Assembly (NCBI RefSeq): GCF_000189635.1 | Contig: NW_002476317.1 | Span: 372,001 to 436,000 of the forward strand | Source of the DNA: Tetrahymena thermophila SB210 | Taxonomy: Eukaryota > Ciliophora > Oligohymenophorea > Hymenostomatida > Tetrahymenidae | Reading direction: 5' to 3' | DNA length: 64,000 nucleotides | Shown here: positions 13,010 to 25,077 of the stretch, piece after piece | Layout of the letters: every line of letters begins with the position of its first letter | Position numbering within the stretch: the stretch's first letter is position 1 | Notes under the pieces: model-generated | Told to the model about the DNA's origin: nothing | What the model saw: only the letters and a program-made list of their open reading frames with translations | The model's database searches: none | Translations under genes and position numbers: made by a program

Positions 13010-13804
13010 AAGCAAGGTTTATATAATACAAAATCATTACTTTAAATAAAAGCTATTTACTTAATATTAAAATAAATAAATAAATATTTTTATTTTTGAG
13101 TAATGAAAAAATGATGATTGTATTATATTTTAGGAAGGATATCTAAATAATTAATTAATTAATTCTCTTTATTTCAAAAATATAGCTTAGTTAGTAAATT
13201 ACTAATTACTTAACTGGATAAATTTAAAATATAAATTGAACTCTAAATTCATGAATAATAAATGCATAATTACATAGATTAATTTAATAACTTTTATAAT
13301 AATCAAAATATTAAACTAAAAACTGTTTTATCACATAACAATATTTACATAGTATCTAAAATAAACAATTCAAACAATTCTTTCTTTTTTATTTATAATT
13401 TTGATAACATCTCTTTGTTTTTCATTGAAAATAAATAATTAACCTTCAAATAAAATACCAAATGTAATTTATTAAGTTTAAACATTTTTATCCTTCCTTG
13501 TTTACTGAAAAAATTAACAAAAAAATTGAAGATAACTTTCATAATTTATAAAATTTAACATGTTGATTTATTTATATTGTTAAAAAATAATAATCCATAG
13601 AAAATCAATTAAAAAACCAAAAGAAAATAATTGAATAATTTTTTATATTCTTTTAGAATAATTTAAGTAATATAAAATAATTTATTAGATCATTTAAATT
13701 TATATTTTAAGAATTATAAATAAATTGCATTAAATATTAATTGAATTTAATTTTAGCTTACTTGCTACTAACTATTTTTATTTTTAATTTTATCAATTAC
13801 TCAC
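13010..13804. other. convergent AT-rich intergenic
   Basis: This is the 3'-3' spacer between the CSC1-like gene and the minus-strand coiled-coil gene. It is almost pure A+T with no coding-like frame. Poly-A/T tracts near both ends probably serve 3'-end formation, but no signal can be pinned down. Confidence 0.6.
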
Positions 13805-16365
13805 TCATTTTTATGTTTTTTATTCATAATATTTATCTAAATACTGCTAAAGCATGTCAGATAAAGTCTCAGTCATTTCACTTGAAATATTATATATCTT
13901 AGAAAAATTATAGGCTAATTCAGATGCATTATCTCCTTCATGCAGAGTGATTTTTCCCTTTTTAGTTTTTGTTATATTTATATCAACATGACCTATTAAC
14001 TTTCTTTCTTCTTAAGGAAGCTTTTTCTTTTAATTTTTTTCATCAAAACTAAATGGTAGTACTTTCTTAGATCCTTGTTTTTGATTTTATTATGAAAGCA
14101 AATATCTTTACTTTTCAAAGAACATTTCTTTTTCTAGCTTCTCTTTTCTGGCTTTGTACATTCTTTGTAATTACTAATTAAGACCTTTAATATTCTAAAG
14201 CTATCCTTCCTACAGCATTTCTTTATTTATTTCACTAGTTTAAGGTTAAAAAGTGCATTGCTCTAACTCTTACTCTTAACGATAAAATTCAACGTATTCT
14301 TTTATTTCTTTAATTTAATTCTATTTTCTGTTATGTATCTTAAATAGCTGCTCATACCTCTTTTAATTTTCTTCATATTATTATTGCTCATCTTCCTAAT
14401 TATCATAGAAGCCTTCTTATTAATTATATTTAGAATTTTTTGACCTTTGTTCCTTCCTTAATATTTTATTTTACATTTATATTTTAGTATTTTCGAAGTA
14501 AAAAATAAAAAATTTACATTTTTTACACATTTGTTTGAGGTTTGAATGTGCATTATTAAACTTCTTTTTAAAGCTTTTCAACCTTTTGTTGCTATTATTT
14601 TTCTTATTTAATTTTGTGTTGGTCAAAGAGAATTTCATGCCTTTTTTAATTTATGCAAGATTTTGACTACTAAATCATTGAATCCATAACCCTACTTCTT
14701 TAATTGATTTGAGGATGAAAAGACATTTCGCTATTTTCATAAACGCTGCTTTAAACAGCTAATTTCTTATTCCAATTAGCATAAAAGTCCATTAAAGTCG
14801 TTTTATCATCAAAAATTTATCTAAAATTCTTTACAAGTTATTCTAGAGTCCAGTTGTGTTGTACAGAAAAATAAATATCAACGACTTCTTAACCTCTATT
14901 AAAATCTTCACTAAATAAATTACACAGAATAATTTCGTTTAACAAAAGTTCACTTTATTAAACAGTAAGCTTTAATTCTAATAAAACCATAGTAATGTCA
15001 AATAAACATTTACTCGATATTGATTCTATTTCCTCAGGCTCTTTATATTAGAGCTAATCGATTGACATTATCTTCCATAGCTCCTCATGAAAAGTCATCT
15101 CTTATTTCATTCTCTCTATTTCTATATTATTTAAACCTTTTAGCTGGCTAATGCTAATATCACCATTCTCATTTTCTTCAAATTTTACACTTCTAAAAAT
15201 TCCCAATTACTAAAAAAAGAACCCCACTCCTTCAAACTTTAACACCTTTTTTTTAGTTGTAGAAATGTCTTTACATACATCTCCTTCTTCTTAATATTAA
15301 TTTTCTTGAGGATTTTTATCATCATCATCCTCTTCAATACTTGCAATCAATGCCTGCAGAAATTCCTTTTGTATAAAATGAAAATTATATTTTATAAATC
15401 TCAAAACATAAAATGCTTACTTCAATTTTACTCAAGATAATTTTTTGAGAATTAACTCCTATTTTTGATTAGTTTGTCTACTTTTTAGTTTCTTTAATCA
15501 TTTATTTTTCCATTTGTTCTTGTTTTTATTTTCTTAAAACTGCATCTTCGTACAGATGATTTGGAGTTAAGTTTCTCGATCTTTAATTTTAAATTTCTTT
15601 TTCTGATTAAGGACAGCTCATATAGCTATTCTTCAAATCGTTAGGCTTGAAAGTACACTCATAACTATTATTATCCTGAAATTCTATATCTTAAGTTTTT
15701 GTATTATTAAAAAATTACTCCTAATTCATTTTATCCTAAATGTAATTATTTTTTAATGTTTATTTTGAGCTAAATGAATCAATATTTTCTTATTTAACTA
15801 TCCTTTGAGTGCTTATATTTGATTTTTCATTACTTGATTGAGATTATTTGATGATGGTAGTTTCATAATTTTATTTCGCTCCCATTTTTTATTTTTATTC
15901 TTTATCAATATTTTTTTTCTACTAATTATAAATTTATTCTTTTGAAGGTGAGCATCTAATATTATCCATTTTATAAGTTAAATTTTCAGCATCTTTTTAT
16001 TGCTACTTTTAATTATTATTATTATCACCCTTCATATTTTTTAAAGAGCTTTAAAACTCCTTTTGCTAATTACTGCTTTTTTCTTCTAAAATTCTAAATT
16101 TTTCTCCCAATCTATCTAAATATTCCCAATCTTTTTCATTCAGTAGGCCACTTTGCTTATCATTTTATTTTTAAACTTTGTCTTAATTATTCTAAGATTT
16201 ATTTTACTAAATATTTTAATTGATAACACCTTTACTTTTTCTCTCATATTCTTCTGTCTTTAATTTATCTTTATTATATTGAGTTTAATCGCTTTCATAT
16301 TTTTTTGCCTTTTCACCTATATTATTCTTCCAAATATCTTCAAATGTTTTCAATTTAGCAGACAT
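13805..16365 (-). CDS. coiled-coil protein with C-terminal GDxAxELAxxF motif
   Basis: Starts MSAKLKTFEDIWKNN at 16365 and ends DKYYEQKTQK plus TGA. The body is Gln/Asn/Lys-rich with long predicted helices (EKDWEYLDRLGEKFRILEE and similar) and a Ser/Asn-rich middle. The last ~75 residues are better conserved in character: LIGHVDINITKTKKGKITL, then HEGDNASELAYNFSKIY, then EMTETLSDMLQQYL. This pattern (a short beta-hairpin that is also basic, then GD-x-A-x-ELA-x2-F and a helical pair) recurs at the C-terminus of several centrosomal/ciliary coiled-coil proteins, so a cytoskeletal role is a reasonable guess, not a demonstration. One intron is clear at about 15369-15420 (GTAAGC...AAAAG); others may exist. 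It is divergent from the Rab gene. Confidence 0.75.
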
Positions 16366-17400
16366 TTTGTATGATAAAAAATATAAATTTTTTAAATTTC
16401 AATAATCAAAATTTAATTAATATTATTTATTGTTTAAATTTTTGTTTGTTTATTTGTTAGACTCTATATTTATTTGTGTATATCTGTTTATATTAGAAAA
16501 ATTATATGAAACCTAATTGTAGTATTGAATGAATGAATACGAATAAATATCTTATTTACTTTTTAATTTTCAAAATCTCTTAAATAAGTGATCAGTATTT
16601 ATTTTGCCATTAAAAACAGGGTCTTTTATGATTTGCTATTTAAAATTTTAAGATTTATATATAAATTATAAAGAAATGCTAATTTTTAATTTTCTTTTCA
16701 GTTAAAAAGAGTGTGATTAGGACAGAAATTAAAAAAAATATTTATTATTTTTAAAGCCTCAAAATAGTAATTATATCTAAAAGATATTTAAATAAATGAA
16801 ATTTATATCTTTATCTGTTATAGTTTGATTTGAATAGTTTCTATTTAAAGAGAAACTGCGATACTAATGAGTAAGCTAGATATCGAACTACATAAATTAG
16901 TGCTGGATAAAAATAAGAAATTCATAAGAGAAAAATATTCAAAAAATAATACAAGTCAATAAAAATGTTAAAATAGTTATAGCAATTTATCATTTAACAT
17001 TTCTATAAAAATAGCATCTTTACTGAATCAAATTATTTTACTAGAGTATATTTCTATTTATAAATCAATGAATATGCAAAAATAAATAATAAGAGTTATT
17101 TTAATATTCAACTCTATTTTATTATCTATATGATTCAAGCAATTAGAAGTTTTTAATAATTATATAAAAATTTTGAAAAAAAAATAGTCAGAATCCATAA
17201 ATAGCTATTAAAAATTAAATATATAACTAAAGGAAAATATATTTTTCTTTCTTGCTGCTTAGCATATATATATATAAATAAATAGATTCAGTTTATCAAG
17301 AAATTTGTTTAAGCTTAAAAATTTGAGTTATTAAAAATTATTAAATAAAAAAACTAAGTATAAAAAGCTTTAAAAATATTGAGTTATTAAATTTTGAAAA
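16366..17400. promoter_or_regulatory. divergent intergenic with a possible small ORF
   Basis: AT-rich spacer between the starts of the minus coiled-coil gene and the plus Rab gene, so it must hold both promoters. It contains an (AT)n run near 17262-17274, a short GAATGAATGAATAC repeat near 16530, and the weak ORF listed separately at 16867-17133. Confidence 0.5.
16867..17133 (+). CDS. possible small ORF, weak
   Basis: ATG to TGA reading of 88 residues, MSKLDIELHKLVLDKNKKF at the start, open only in the ciliate code. The first third has coding-like composition; the rest is low in GC and Ile/Leu/Asn-rich. With TGA as the only stop, chance ORFs of this length are common here. It could equally be a 5' exon or spacer of the Rab gene. 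Confidence 0.22.
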
Positions 17401-18313
17401 ATGAAGGTCAAAGATTAAATGTTTAAGGTTCTAATTTTAGGTGATCCAGCAGTCGGAAAATCTTGTTTATTGCTTTAGTATTGCGATTAAACTTTTTAAC
17501 CAACTCATGTTGCCACTGTTGGTAAATAGAATATATTAAAATTTTCAATAGCTACATAAGCGAATAGTTTAATATTTTAAAATGAAATTTAAATCATTTG
17601 CTTAAAAAAAAAAACATTCTAAAAACAAAAATTAAAGGACAATAGGACTTAAAATTAAAATATTATTAAAATATAGGTATTGATTTTAAAATGAAAGTAC
17701 TCCAAATACAAGATTCAACTGTAAAGATGCAATTATGGGATACAGCAGGTTAAGAAAGATATCAAACATTAGCATCTACATTATATAAAGGCGCTATGGG
17801 TATAGTACTAGTTTATTCTGTTGATAATAGAAAAGCATTCGATGGTATTGCTAGATGGGTCAAGTAAAATAAATATTATTACTTAAATTAGAGTTATTTA
17901 TTTTCATAAACTCTACAAAATAAAATTCAAATTTTCCATAAGTTTATTCTTTGCAAATATAAATAAATAAATATCTAAATTTCTAAATATAAAATAGATA
18001 AATCAAAGAAAACACAAACGAAAGTATTTAGATCATATTAGTGGCTAATAAAAGTGATTTACCCAATAAATAAGTATCAACAGCTGATGGAAGAAGATTA
18101 GCTGAACAGTACTAGCTCGATTTCTTCGAAGTATCTGCAATGACAGGTGAAAATGTTAAGAATGCATTTGAAACTCTTGCTAATAAAATTTATGCTCATA
18201 TGAAACAAAATCCACCTCCAGTAGCTTAAGAATAAGAAACTGGAAAAAAATTAACTGTTGCCTAAGCAACTACAACAACACCTTCTAAGCAAAAGGGTTG
18301 TGCATGTGGTTGA
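17401..18313 (+). CDS. Rab-family small GTPase
   Basis: A membrane-traffic switch that binds GTP and is anchored by prenylation. Exons 17401-17521, 17677-17863 and 17998-18313 join in phase to 207 residues. All G motifs are visible: P-loop GDPAVGKS (residues 14-21), switch I with VATVGIDFK (38-45; the effector Thr is 39), G3 WDTAGQERY (61-69), G4 NKSD (120-123) and G5 SAM (149-151). The IDFK and WDTAGQERYQTL segments are of Rab type, closest in feel to Rab8/10-like proteins, but I would not assign a subgroup. The C-terminus ends KGCACG, with two cysteines available for geranylgeranylation. A second ATG 18 bp downstream is also a possible start. The first intron lies inside the switch I glycine codon. 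Confidence 0.97.
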
Positions 18314-18893
18314 AAATTTTTATTTATTCTTATGATAATTTTAAATACTGTCCATATTTTATTTTATGTTTAGTAAGTAAGCAATTCTCTCTTAGGCAAA
18401 TGAAATTAATTAAAATTTTTAACATTAATATAGGTATTTTATATTTTTTTACAATGAAAGCTAATTTTTAATTATCTATGTTAGTTAGTTCATAAAGTAA
18501 TGTTGCTTTTCTTTGATTTATTTAATACTAATTGTTTTTGAAAGATAATTATGTTATTAAATAACTTAAATAATATTAAGCAGAAGAAAAATATTTTAAA
18601 TTTGGTTAATAAATTATTTTGTTTCCATCCTTGAGTTACTAATTAATGTAATAAGATTATAAATAGTTTATTTTTTTTCAGTAATTTAATTTTCTCAAAA
18701 TAATATCCATTCAAAAAAAAAGATTTACTTTTAAATATTTAGTTTTCTTTTTATGCAAATTAATTTATAAATCAATAAAATTTTGTTTTTTTGGTTTCTC
18801 AATTTAATAAATTAAACAAATTATAAATAATTTCATAATCTATTTATTCATTTTGTTTATTGTGCGTATCTCATCTAAAAAGTAAATCTAAAC
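18314..18893. promoter_or_regulatory. intergenic between tandem plus-strand genes
   Basis: AT-rich, no coding-like frame. It holds the 3' flank of the Rab gene and the promoter of the following coiled-coil gene. Confidence 0.55.
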
Positions 18894-20850
18894 ATGAAAA
18901 AGTTGGAAAAGCAATATTCTCCAAATCAACCAAAGGCTAATCTTCAAAGAGGAGCATTCTCTTATGTAACCTAGAAGTATAATTAGTATTCAAAAAAATA
19001 AATTGATTAGTTGCTTTAGGATTTACAAAAAACACATGATTAATCTTACTTAGAATAAAGAAGTTATGAGATTCCATTAAATATCCAAAAAATAAAAAAA
19101 TTTGAAGATAGTATTGAAGAGTAGTATCCAAACAAAAGCTTAAATATAAATGAGTAAATTTCATTCAAAAGCTGCTAAGAACATAGTAACAATTCACCTT
19201 CTAAAATAAAAGGATTCTCAAACAATCAATTTTAAAATGATAATTTTCACTCGAGACTCATTAACAATAAGTCTGGTATATCTATTCAAATAAATCAAGA
19301 AGAATAAAATTAGTAGCTAAATATGCAAAACTAAAATATCAATTCTTTTTATTAAATGTGGGAGCTTAAATAGCAATTTGAAGACATGTGCTAAAACTCT
19401 TAAGATAAGACTTTGATCATAAATGACCTAGTTGAATAAATAAAATCTGAGTACTCAAACTTAAAGAATTTATAATAAGATTATTCTAACTTTAAGATAA
19501 AGAATGATATTGAAGTTATTGGGATAGAAAAACAGATAGAAGTTCAAAGAAAGTAATCTTTATTTATATACATTTAAAATTATTTATTTATAGAGTTCTA
19601 ATTTTAAAAATAAGAAAGTTAAAGATACTGAATTTGAGAATTTAACAAAAAGAAGATTTTGACATAGAAGAAATTGAGCTTAGATAAAAAATTAATGAAG
19701 AGTTTTAACATTTAAACGAATAAATATAATTTTTAGAAACAGAAAATTAGTTAGAAGTAGAATAATTCCAAGCAGAAATCCTTTTGGAAAAGTAAATATA
19801 AGCCTAAATGATTAAATAATTGGCATAAATAAATAATTAAATTGAAGAAAAGTAAAAAAAAAATAATTAAGAGGAGTAGCTGCTATTGCTTGAAACAAAA
19901 TAATAAGAATTAAAAGAGTTAGAGGATCGAAAGGTTAAAGTTATTACTGATATATAAGAAGTTTAGAATAGTTATAATAAATTAGACTAATAATATTAAT
20001 TGGCTATTGAATTAACTTAAAATGAATCCTAAATAGAGTAAACAGAGTTTAAAGTCACAATTTAGGAGCAAAATTTGCTAATTTAATAATTAATGAGAGA
20101 TATTAAAATACTTTCAGAGCTTATAACTAATTAGAGTAATGATTTAGCTGATAGTCATTTTGCATCTAATTAACTTAGCCAATAATTATATAATAATGAA
20201 ACACTAATAGATGAGGATTAAAGTTTAGTAAATAAATTAAATTATAATTAGAAATTAATATTTTATTTAAATTAAAGAAAAGCACAAATCATAGTAGTCC
20301 TAAGATGAAAGATAATGAAGTAAAAGAGCAAATTTATTCCTTTTAATAATTCTCACAAATCAGCCAAAACAAAATTTACTAAGCTATATAACAACAAATG
20401 CATGTTATAGATGAAGAAATTTAAAAGTCATAAATAGTATACGAAGATTAACTGAAGAAAAAAGAATCTCTAATTCAAGAAATAGAAAAAATAAAGGCAT
20501 CATCTACATAAAGATAAACAAATTTCAAATCAGAAATCTAATAGCTATAAGCTACTTTGGAAAAAGATAAAACGGAAATGTAAAATAACTAATCTCAGGT
20601 AATTCAAAAAGAAAATGAACTGAAAGAAATTGATAGCTTAATTGATGGTAATACTGATATAATAAATTAATACTAAGTAAATATAAAAAACACAAACATT
20701 TAAATTGAATAGCTATAATTAAATATAACTGATTTAAAAGACCAAATTAAAGAGCTTGAGGAATAATTCAGTAAAAAAAGTAAAAAAGGTAAAAAAAATG
20801 AAAAATTTACTTCTAAAAATTCATTTGAAATTTAATTTAACAAAGACTGA
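18894..20850 (+). CDS. Gln-rich coiled-coil protein
   Basis: Exons 18894-19552, 19594-20227 and 20278-20850 close in phase to 621 residues, from MKKLEKQYSPNQPKANLQRG to FEIQFNKD. The N-terminal ~170 residues are polar and Asn/Ser-rich. From about residue 175 to 605 it is an almost continuous heptad-type coiled coil rich in Glu, Gln, Lys, Ile and Leu (for example LLLETKQQELKELEDRK). A short basic patch, KKSKKGKKNEK, lies near the C-terminus. Much of the Gln comes from TAA/TAG codons, so a standard-code reading sees only fragments. No motor, membrane or catalytic domain is visible. A structural cytoskeletal or centrosome/basal-body role is an inference from composition only. Confidence 0.9.
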
Positions 20851-21774
20851 TCGTTTGAGAAAATCTTAAATCATTAATAAAAAAAACTACTATTGATTAG
20901 CTAAGAAAAGAAAATTTAAATTTTCTTAATAGAAAATATAATTTTAGAATATGATAAATTGTTAAAATGGATAACTGTTAAATTGAATAGTTTTTTGAAC
21001 AGATATTGACTATATATCTATCATAAGATATTAGCTATTTATATAAAAATAAATTTTAATCAAATGTAAATAAATAAACTTTAAAAATAATATATATTTT
21101 TGTAAATTTTTTTATAAATTTACAAAAGCAATAAAAAAATATTTAGTAATGAATGTAAAAAATTGACTGTATAAAATAATATTTTCAATTTTTTGCTAAA
21201 TTAAAAACACAATTTATCATAAAATAAGAAAATTTCTGTAAGTTGAGGGTGCTTTTGAATAAGATATTTTTGTTAATAATTATTATTTAATATTGAAAAA
21301 AAATAATTTAACCTTTAAATTAAAATACAAAAAATATTTAATTATAAATTGAGTTTATTGTTTGAATCCTAGTATGTAGATATATTTTAATTTTTACTAT
21401 TTTAATTGAGTTATATAAAATTTTTTTTAAAGAATTTTTGAATAATCTAAAAATTAATAACATTTAAAAAAATAATAAAAGATTTACTTAAAATTTAAAT
21501 AAAGATTAATGTTGAAATATTTATTGTTTATTGTTTGAAAATTGATTTTTGTTTAGATTTACTTAAAATTATTTTATTTTAATTCAGTTTAATAGAATAC
21601 TTTTTAAAAATAAATAAAAATACACTTAATAATTTTTTAATTGAGATAAATTATAGATCTAAAATAAAGGACTAATAAATTGGTTTATACAATCAAGATT
21701 AAATTAAATTACAATGCATTAAATTTCTATTTAAAGTTAACTAAATTTATATTAATTTAATAAATTTATTTTTT
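20851..21774. other. convergent AT-rich intergenic
   Basis: Spacer of more than 900 bp between two converging 3' ends (coiled-coil gene and LKR gene). Very AT-rich, with no coding-like frame and no recognisable element. Confidence 0.6.
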
Positions 21775-24291
21775 TCAATATGCAGATGATAAAGATTCAT
21801 AAATGACTAAATTAATCTTTTCAGCTAGCACTTCAATTTATTCAATAACTTCGATCATTGATTCGTGGTTATTAGCATACAATTAAAGAAGCATTTGAGA
21901 GGTTTGGTCTTCGTTTTATCCTACTAAAATATCAGCAACATTAAATTTGACTTCATACTTTTAGCATATATCCAAAATTTTATTGATAGCACCTGTATCG
22001 AATATGTGGCCTTCGATTTTTAAAGAAGAGAAGCTCTGAACTTTTTTGCTGAGACCTCTTTTAGGTTCAAAGTTTTTGCTAGCTTCTATTCTTTCATTAG
22101 CATCTCTTAGCTTTCTTATATATTAGTAGGCATGTGTTAAATCGCCATTATGAGTAATAACTGCTCTTTTAATACAATCTATAAGCCCACTTTCTTCAAT
22201 ATGTAAGCTGATGTCGCTCTCTGCTATATTTGGAATCCATTCTTTTAAGTGGTTGGAAAAGTGAGTGCCTTTTTTTAGATAAAAATTAATTTCAGTAAAA
22301 TAATGTGATTTTATAGAAAAAAAAATATGCAAAGTTAAGCTTGCTATGAAGAAGAAAAAAAAGAAACCAAGAAAAGACTAGGTACTTAATAGTGTTAAAG
22401 TAAAATACCTAAAATTAAAACAAATTATTTGAAAGATAAATACTTGAATAATAAAAATTGATAGAAAAAAATTCTTTTTTGAAAAATGATGCATTAATTA
22501 ACTTTTTTTATTTAAAAGTGACTCAATAAAAGTTAAGTGGAAGATAATTTTAATTTTTGTTTATTTGATTGTTTGTGATTTTTAATTTAGTTAGAAAACT
22601 TTAAATAAAAGTTGTGGAAAAAAAGACAAGATTTACGTGATGAAAATAAATAAATAGTATTGAATTTATTATTTTTTAGATCAAAAGAGTTTTTGATAAA
22701 ATTAGTTGATTTTGTTTGGTAGTACTATTTTTATTTTTCTAAATTCCAAAAGAAAAAATAGTTTTTAATTAACTTACTTGCATCAAAAGGAAGCTCGCAT
22801 GGAAGGAAATCGAGGGCTAGATAAAGAATACCATTATCTCTATATTTTAAGTCATCGTAAATCTTTTGTTCAATAGGTTCATATACATAGAAAGGTTAGT
22901 CAGGGGTGGTGAATTTTTTCAAAAATTCTATAGATCCTTCTAAGTCACAAGTGACGTCTGAAATACCTAATAATTTACTTTTTCCTTTTTGAGCTAATTC
23001 TTTCATGTGTTAATCAGTTATAAGACGTGGGAATTTGTAATCCCAATACATATTATGGAAGATAGATGATATGTAAGGCAAGTATTTTTCATGGAAAATG
23101 GGTACATATTCATGAGGATTTTCATAGTAGTGTTTCTTTTCAAAGTGGTCCTTATGCTCTGAATGTTCAACCATGTGTTCAGGCAAAATAGAGCAGCAGT
23201 AAATGGTTGTAGCATGAGCTGGGTTATCGATGTCATCATGAAGAGCTTTGAGCTCATCAGGGGAAACCTTCTTAATAGGAAGATTTTCTAGGACTTCCCA
23301 TGCTCCATTAGCGCAGCGTCCAGTTCCAGTAACTGCAAATACTAATGGACGCAATTCTTTAGGAATTTCTTATGATTCTAATTGCTATCCAACCTTTTAA
23401 AAAATAAACAATATATTTATAATGCATTAAAATAATATCTTTAATAAAATAATTTATCAAACTCTTCCTCAATTATTCTTTATTTTATAAACAATCAATA
23501 TCTATTTTTATATATTAAATAAACCAAGAAGAATTAATTCTACTCTATTTCTATTTTCAATTATATTGTTTATATATTTAGTTCATTAAATGTGCTTAAA
23601 TAAGATGTAAAAACTCTATAATCGATAGAGATTATTGCTTTATTAAGTGGATTTTTCTAAACTAGAAAAATTTATATAATTATATTATAGTTTAATAGCA
23701 ATGTAATATAAAGTAGAATATTTAAAAATTTACTGATTTAAGGTGGAGGTATGCTTGTTCTAAATTAAAGTATTTATAGCTCATGCTGATGTTGAGGAAA
23801 GCAGTTGAGATAGATTTGGTCATTAAGTATTAACCGAGGCCACTCAAATAATCTATGGTACCAGCGATACCAGCAAATCTACCAAAAGCTACAAGACGAT
23901 TGTTTTTTTCATCTGTGATTTTTTCATAGTCAATTAATCTAATCTTTTTCTAAATCATATCATCCAGAGCAGCCATATTTTACTTTTAAGCTTTGATTGT
24001 ATGAGAAAAGAACATGTATGTCTTCTAAGGATAAAGCTTTTCAATAGGAACTTCCTTAACGCATATAATTAGAGAGCAGTTTGTGAGATCTGAACTAATA
24101 ATAGCACCAGCATTTTCATATTCCTTGTTAGAAAAAACTCTTTTTGTGCAAGGTTCAACAATAAACTTGATATAAGGATACTTATCATGGATTTCTCTGA
24201 CATGCTTGGGGATAATAGGAACTCTTCTCTCCCAGTGACTTTTGTCTTCAGCTCTTACACCAACATAAATTATTTTATTTTGTTCGCTCAT
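21775..24291 (-). CDS. lysine-ketoglutarate reductase (saccharopine-forming), monofunctional
   Basis: Catalyses condensation of lysine with 2-oxoglutarate to saccharopine using NADPH, the first step of lysine breakdown. Exons 24291-23734, 23393-22778 and 22268-21775 join in phase to 555 residues. The N-terminus has the alanine dehydrogenase/PNT-like fold marker RAEDKSHWERRVPIIPKHVR. FGRFAGIAGTIDYLSGLGQ corresponds to the family's G-x-AG-x2-D segment. VFAVTGTGRCANGAWEVLE is the dinucleotide-binding turn. The C-terminal part, IEGHIFDTGAINKILDICQ, matches the LOR/SDH bridge domain found between the two enzymes of the bifunctional protein. The protein then stops (YESLSSAY plus TGA), so the saccharopine dehydrogenase half is absent. 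The second intron, 509 bp, is unusually long for this window. Confidence 0.96.
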
Positions 24292-24452
24292 TCCTAATAC
24301 CTTATTTTTTTTAACTTTTTTTCAAATATTTAATGCGAATGCTACTTTTTTTTTATTTTTTAATTTTTTGATCTATCAATTAATTATTTAATATGTTTAA
24401 ACTTTTTTGTTGATATAATATTAATAATCCTAAGCAACAAACAGGAAAAACT

Positions 24453-24650
24453 TCAATAATATTTATTTGCTCTTCTATGGTTCGCTTTCCAGTCATGCTT
24501 TTTATATGCAACTTTTTTAATTTCATTTTCAACTTAACGTAGATAAAGACCCCATTTTTAGTTTTGTTCAGCAGCTATGTGAATCTATTATTAAAATTCT
24601 TTATTTATTTCAAGCTGCTATTGATTTTCAATATTTTTTATAAATGTCAT
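24453..24650 (-). CDS. small hypothetical protein, 65 aa
   Basis: ATG to TGA with no intron. It begins MTFIKNIENQQQLEINKEF and ends with a very basic, aromatic tail, KHDWKANHRRANKYY. Composition is clearly coding-like compared with its AT-rich surroundings, with Trp, His, Gly and Ala codons that are rare in local spacers. I do not recognise it. The basic C-terminus suggests nucleic-acid or microtubule contact, which is speculation. It lies 161 bp upstream of the LKR start, on the same strand, and could be an independent tiny gene. Confidence 0.55.
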
Positions 24651-25077
24651 TTTTCACTTAATCTTTTTGAAATAATATGAGCTATTTGTTTATACCTTAT
24701 ATAATTTTAAAACGACTTTTGTGCATCTTTGGAAATGCAAATTTAAGCTCATTGGTGGGCATTAAATTAAATATTATAATTGCTTATTAACTTATATATT
24801 ATAATAAATTTTATAGAAAATTCATAGAATGTTGAGATAACAATTTTGCTATTAGTACGTCAAATTAATCTATCATCAGCTAATTATGATCAAATTTTTG
24901 AATTGTTCATAATAAAATAAAAATTACTAGAAATCATTTAAAAACAAATTTTATAGATAAAAGAAATAAAAATGTACATTATATCTTTTATATACAAATT
25001 TTATAAAAATAATTTTTTTTTCTCTTTATTTCTATAAACATGTCCATTGTATGGGGGAGAATTAGAAAGTAAAATTT
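24651..25077. promoter_or_regulatory. divergent intergenic
   Basis: AT-rich spacer between the small minus ORF and the plus-strand membrane orphan. It presumably carries both promoters; no specific site is recognised. Confidence 0.5.

Noticed and set aside
18937..19164. Minus-strand ORF MKFTHLYLSF...
   Set aside because: Antisense shadow of the plus-strand coiled-coil gene, which has three phased exons.
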